Below are positions 61,556 through 64,000 of a stretch of 64,000 nucleotides of DNA, in pieces (positions within the stretch are counted from its first letter, which is position 1; each line of letters begins with the position of its first letter). A program made the translations under genes and the position numbers. Below the pieces are notes generated by a model. It ran no database searches, was not told the origin of the DNA, and worked only from the letters and a program-made list of their open reading frames with translations. Source of the stretch: Azospirillum sp. TSH58 (GTDB lineage: Bacteria > Pseudomonadota > Alphaproteobacteria > Azospirillales > Azospirillaceae); NCBI RefSeq assembly GCF_003119115.1, contig NZ_CP022363.1, positions 745,001 through 809,000 on the forward strand. The letters are read 5' to 3'.

Positions 61556-63184
61556 ATGGCGGACGGCTTCATGGCGGACGGCTTCGCGTGGTGGCAGAGC
61601 GGGGTGATCTATCAGGTCTACCCGCGCTCCTTCCAGGACTCGAACGGCGACGGGGTGGGGGACCTGCCGGGGATCCTGCACCGGCTCGACCATCTCGAAT
61701 CGCTCGGGGTGGACGCGCTGTGGGTGTCGCCGATCTACCCGTCGCCGATGGCCGATTTCGGCTACGACGTGTCGGATTACACGGGCATCCACCCGCTGTT
61801 CGGGACGATGGAGAATTTCGACCGGCTGCTGGCGGAGCTGCACCGCCGGGGTATGAAGCTCATCCTGGATTTCGTGCCCAACCACAGCTCCGACCGGCAC
61901 CCGTGGTTCCAGGCCAGCCGCTCGTCCCGCGACGATCCCAAGCGGGACTGGTACATCTGGCGCGACCCGGCCCCCGACGGCGGGCCGCCCAACAATTGGT
62001 TGTCGGAGTTCGGGGGCGGCGCCTGGGAATGGGACGCGGCGACCGGCCAATATTACTACCATGCCTATCTGAAGGAGCAGCCCGACCTCAACTGGCGCAA
62101 CCCGGCGCTGCGCGAGGCCATGCTCGACGCGCTGCGCGTCTGGCTCGACCGTGGGGTGGACGGGTTCCGGGTGGACGCCATCCACCACCTGATCAAGGAC
62201 GCGCGGTTCCGCGACAACCCGCCGAACCCCGGCTGGCGGGAGGGCATGTCGCCGGTCCGCCGGCTGATCCGCCTCCACACCGTGGACCAGCCGGAGGTGC
62301 ACGACGCCATCGCCGCCATGCGCCGCGTGGCGGACGAGTACGGCCCTGACCGGCTGCTGATCGGCGAGGCCTATCTGCCCATCGACCAGCTCATGGCCTA
62401 TTACGGCGCCGACCTGACCGGCTTCCAGCTTCCCTTCAACTTCCATCTGCTGTCGACCCCGTGGGAGGCGAAGGCGCTGGCCGCCCTGATCCGCACCTAC
62501 GAGGCCGCCCTGCCGCCCGGCGGCTGGCCGAACTGGGTGCTCGGCAATCACGACCGCTCCCGCGTGGCGAGCCGGCTGGGGCGGGGGCAAGCGCGGGTGG
62601 CGGCCATGCTGCTGCTCACCCTGCGCGGCACGCCGACGCTCTACCAGGGCGACGAGATCGGGATGATCGACGTGGCCATCCCGCCCGACCGCGTGCAGGA
62701 CCCGTGGGAGAAGAACATCCCCGGCCTGGGGCTGGGCCGCGATCCGGTCCGCACGCCGATCCCCTGGGACGGCGGCCCGCGCGGCGGCTTCACGACGGGC
62801 GAGCCCTGGCTGCCGCTCGGCCCCGACCACGACCGGGTGAACGTCGCGGCGCAGGCCGCCGACCCGTCCTCCATGCTGTCGCTGCACCGCGCCCTGCTGG
62901 CGCTGCGGCGGGCGGAGCCGGCCTTGTCGGTCGGGCGCTACGAGACGGTGTCGGTTGAGGACGACGTTCTGGTCTATGAGCGCCGCCACGGAACCGGCCG
63001 CTTCCGCGTCCTGCTGAACCTGTCGGCGGCGGAGCGGGTGGTGGACGCGGTGCCCGACGCTGCCCATATCCGGCTGTCCACCCATCTCGACCGCGGTGGG
63101 GAGCCGGTGTCCGGCGCCCTGCGCCTGCGGCCCGACGAGGGGGTGGTGATCGGGTTCGACGACAAGGGAAAGGGTGGGAAATGA
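61556..63184 (+). CDS. GH13 alpha-glucosidase / oligo-1,6-glucosidase family
   Basis: A 542-residue glycoside hydrolase. GH13 motifs in order: VIYQVYPRSFQDSNGDGVGDLPGI, DFVPNHSSD (region I), GFRVDAIHHL (nucleophile Asp), LIGEAYLP (acid/base Glu) and VLGNHDRSR (transition-state Asp). The QPDLNWRNP loop is typical of alpha-glucosidases that cut the terminal glucose of maltose, isomaltose or trehalose. No signal peptide. The N-terminus is duplicated (MADGF-MADGF) by a 15-bp direct repeat. Its stop overlaps the next start by 4 nt. Confidence 0.9.
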   Translation: MADGFMADGFAWWQSGVIYQVYPRSFQDSNGDGVGDLPGILHRLDHLESLGVDALWVSPIYPSPMADFGYDVSDYTGIHPLFGTMENFDRLLAELHRRGMKLILDFVPNHSSDRHPWFQASRSSRDDPKRDWYIWRDPAPDGGPPNNWLSEFGGGAWEWDAATGQYYYHAYLKEQPDLNWRNPALREAMLDALRVWLDRGVDGFRVDAIHHLIKDARFRDNPPNPGWREGMSPVRRLIRLHTVDQPEVHDAIAAMRRVADEYGPDRLLIGEAYLPIDQLMAYYGADLTGFQLPFNFHLLSTPWEAKALAALIRTYEAALPPGGWPNWVLGNHDRSRVASRLGRGQARVAAMLLLTLRGTPTLYQGDEIGMIDVAIPPDRVQDPWEKNIPGLGLGRDPVRTPIPWDGGPRGGFTTGEPWLPLGPDHDRVNVAAQAADPSSMLSLHRALLALRRAEPALSVGRYETVSVEDDVLVYERRHGTGRFRVLLNLSAAERVVDAVPDAAHIRLSTHLDRGGEPVSGALRLRPDEGVVIGFDDKGKGGK

Positions 63185-63477
63185 GCGGTGACGTGAAGAA
63201 CAACGCGGCCAGGAACCGTTACGAGCTGACCGTGGGCGACGCCACCGCGGTGGTGGAGTACGAGAAGCGCGACGGGGCCATCGTCTTCACCCACACGGAG
63301 GTTCCGGAGAGCATGGCCGGGCAGGGCATCGGCTCCGCGCTCGCGCGCGGCGCGCTGGAGGACGCGCGTTCCAGCGGGCAGAAGGTTGTGCCGGTCTGCC
63401 CCTTCGTGGCCAAATACATCCAGCGCCACCCGGAGTACCAGGATCTGGTCGTCGCGGAGGGCGGACCATCGACGTGA
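63181..63477 (+). CDS. YjdJ-type GNAT N-acetyltransferase
   Basis: A 98-residue minimal GNAT protein. The acetyl-CoA loop is reduced to VPESMAGQGIGSALARGALEDA and followed by VPVCPFVAKYIQRHPEYQDLV, the signature of the short YjdJ family with its invariant Cys. Role unknown. The ATG overlaps the glucosidase stop (63181-63184). Confidence 0.9.
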   Translation: MSGDVKNNAARNRYELTVGDATAVVEYEKRDGAIVFTHTEVPESMAGQGIGSALARGALEDARSSGQKVVPVCPFVAKYIQRHPEYQDLVVAEGGPST

Positions 63478-63487
63478 GGCGATCGAC

Positions 63488-64000
63488 GTGACGCGGATTC
63501 TCCTGGCCGCCGGGCTGCTGATTCTTCTGCCGGCGGCGGGCCGGGCCGCCACGCTGGAGCTGGACTTCGCCGCCTATGGCGGCGGCGTCTCCCTGGCGCG
63601 CGGCAGCGTCGTGCTGACCGAGGAGGCGGAAGGGGACGCCAGCCGCTACCGGGCGGCCTTGGAGGCGGAGGCGGTGCCCTGGCTCGGCCTCTTCACCAAT
63701 TTCCGATACCACGCCGAGTCCGCCGGGCGGCTGGAGGCCGGCGCCGCCCAGCCCGACCGCTTCCGCGGCGAGCGCCGTCTGCGCCGCAAGCAGGACATCA
63801 TGACTCTGTCCTTCGGCCCCGACGGGGTGGATGTGACCGCCGAGCCGCCGCTCAGCCCCGACAAGGCGGCGCGGGTGCCTCCGGACAGCCGAAGGGGCAG
63901 CATCGATCCGTTGAGCGCCGGGGCGGCGGTGATCCTGACCGCCAGCCGGGCGGGGGGCTGCGGTGGACGCTACCCCGTCTATGATGGGCGCCGCCGCTAC
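63488..64000 (+). CDS. DUF3108-like exported protein, 5' part
   Basis: The frame runs from GTG 63488 to the window edge (171 codons). A signal peptide (about 1-22, LLPAAGRAATLEL) is followed by DFAAYGGGVSLARGSVVLTEEAEGDASRYRAALEAEAVPWLGLFTNFRYHAESAGRLE, the opening of DUF3108 proteins, which are secreted beta-rich proteins of unknown role. Two 10-bp copies of ATCGACGTGA (63468-63477, 63482-63491) surround the junction with the previous gene. Confidence 0.7.
   Translation, partial: MTRILLAAGLLILLPAAGRAATLELDFAAYGGGVSLARGSVVLTEEAEGDASRYRAALEAEAVPWLGLFTNFRYHAESAGRLEAGAAQPDRFRGERRLRRKQDIMTLSFGPDGVDVTAEPPLSPDKAARVPPDSRRGSIDPLSAGAAVILTASRAGGCGGRYPVYDGRRRY

Noticed and set aside
63468..63491. Direct repeat ATCGACGTGA at the acetyltransferase/DUF3108 junction as an attachment site
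   Set aside because: Only 10 bp with a 14-bp period and no integrase or element boundary nearby; more likely a small local duplication.

Overview
The window is very GC-rich, densely coded DNA of an alphaproteobacterium. The best guess is an Azospirillum-type member of the Rhodospirillales. Pointers are an Aer-type PAS receptor ending in a PilZ domain, a PmtA-type phospholipid N-methyltransferase, a 246-residue PhbB, an Anbu proteasome relative and many high-affinity ABC uptake systems. A parA-parB pair near 26.7-28.6 kb suggests a secondary replicon (chromid or megaplasmid). No replication initiator, rRNA, tRNA, insertion sequence, integrase or CRISPR array was seen.

Layout. 0-3.3 kb: end of an unknown gene, then an overlapping trio of an OpgC-type membrane acyltransferase and two secreted SGNH-hydrolase paralogues, the first of which has lost its catalytic histidine. 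3.4-11.4 kb (minus): a catabolic cluster with amidase, D-hydantoinase/dihydropyrimidinase, an Asp/Glu-racemase-superfamily enzyme with arylmalonate-decarboxylase-like active-site residues, a TRZ/ATZ amidohydrolase and an SsuABC/TauABC-type transporter. A divergent FadR/GntR regulator (11.7 kb) faces it across a perfect GntR-like operator. 12.4-13.0 kb: a promoter, a short structured segment carrying a CCUCCC motif and an intrinsic terminator, which together look like a small RNA gene. 13.0-17.3 kb: a Gln-rich 55-residue protein, an orphan Anbu peptidase, a molybdopterin oxidoreductase and a THUMP RNA methyltransferase. 17.4-23.1 kb (minus): envelope or polysaccharide genes (SGNH esterase, DUF1796-like protein, SIS sugar isomerase, FemAB-like acyltransferase, OafA-like acyltransferase). 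23.4-24.2 kb: phbB for polyhydroxybutyrate. 24.5-28.6 kb: three unknown genes and parB/parA.

28.8-34.5 kb (plus): pmtA, then a complete carbohydrate ABC transporter with a DeoR/GlpR-type regulator. 34.5-36.7 kb (minus): LctP-type permease and an NADPH:FMN reductase. 37.1-39.1 kb: Aer-PilZ receptor. 39.1-46.2 kb (minus): a branched-chain-type ABC transporter (livFGMHJ) flanked by two members of the 2-aminothiazoline-4-carboxylate hydrolase family and a D-amino-acid-oxidase-type flavoenzyme; an M20 aminoacylase follows upstream. 47.9-51.9 kb: a TetR regulator with its own palindromic operator and a 1136-residue LplT-PlsC-acyl-ligase fusion for lysophospholipid re-acylation.

51.9-64 kb: small housekeeping and unknown genes, mntP behind a yybP-ykoY manganese riboswitch with a clear promoter and a 22-bp palindrome, a Cache-type chemoreceptor, a DMT exporter, an SDR, a GH13 glucosidase, a YjdJ-type acetyltransferase, and the 5' part of a DUF3108-like gene running off the edge.

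Four related palindrome-rich intergenic elements (near 3.3, 6.4, 10.3 and 46.4 kb) punctuate the catabolic clusters and look like REP/BIME-type repeats. All functional calls come from reading motifs and gene order; no database search was run.
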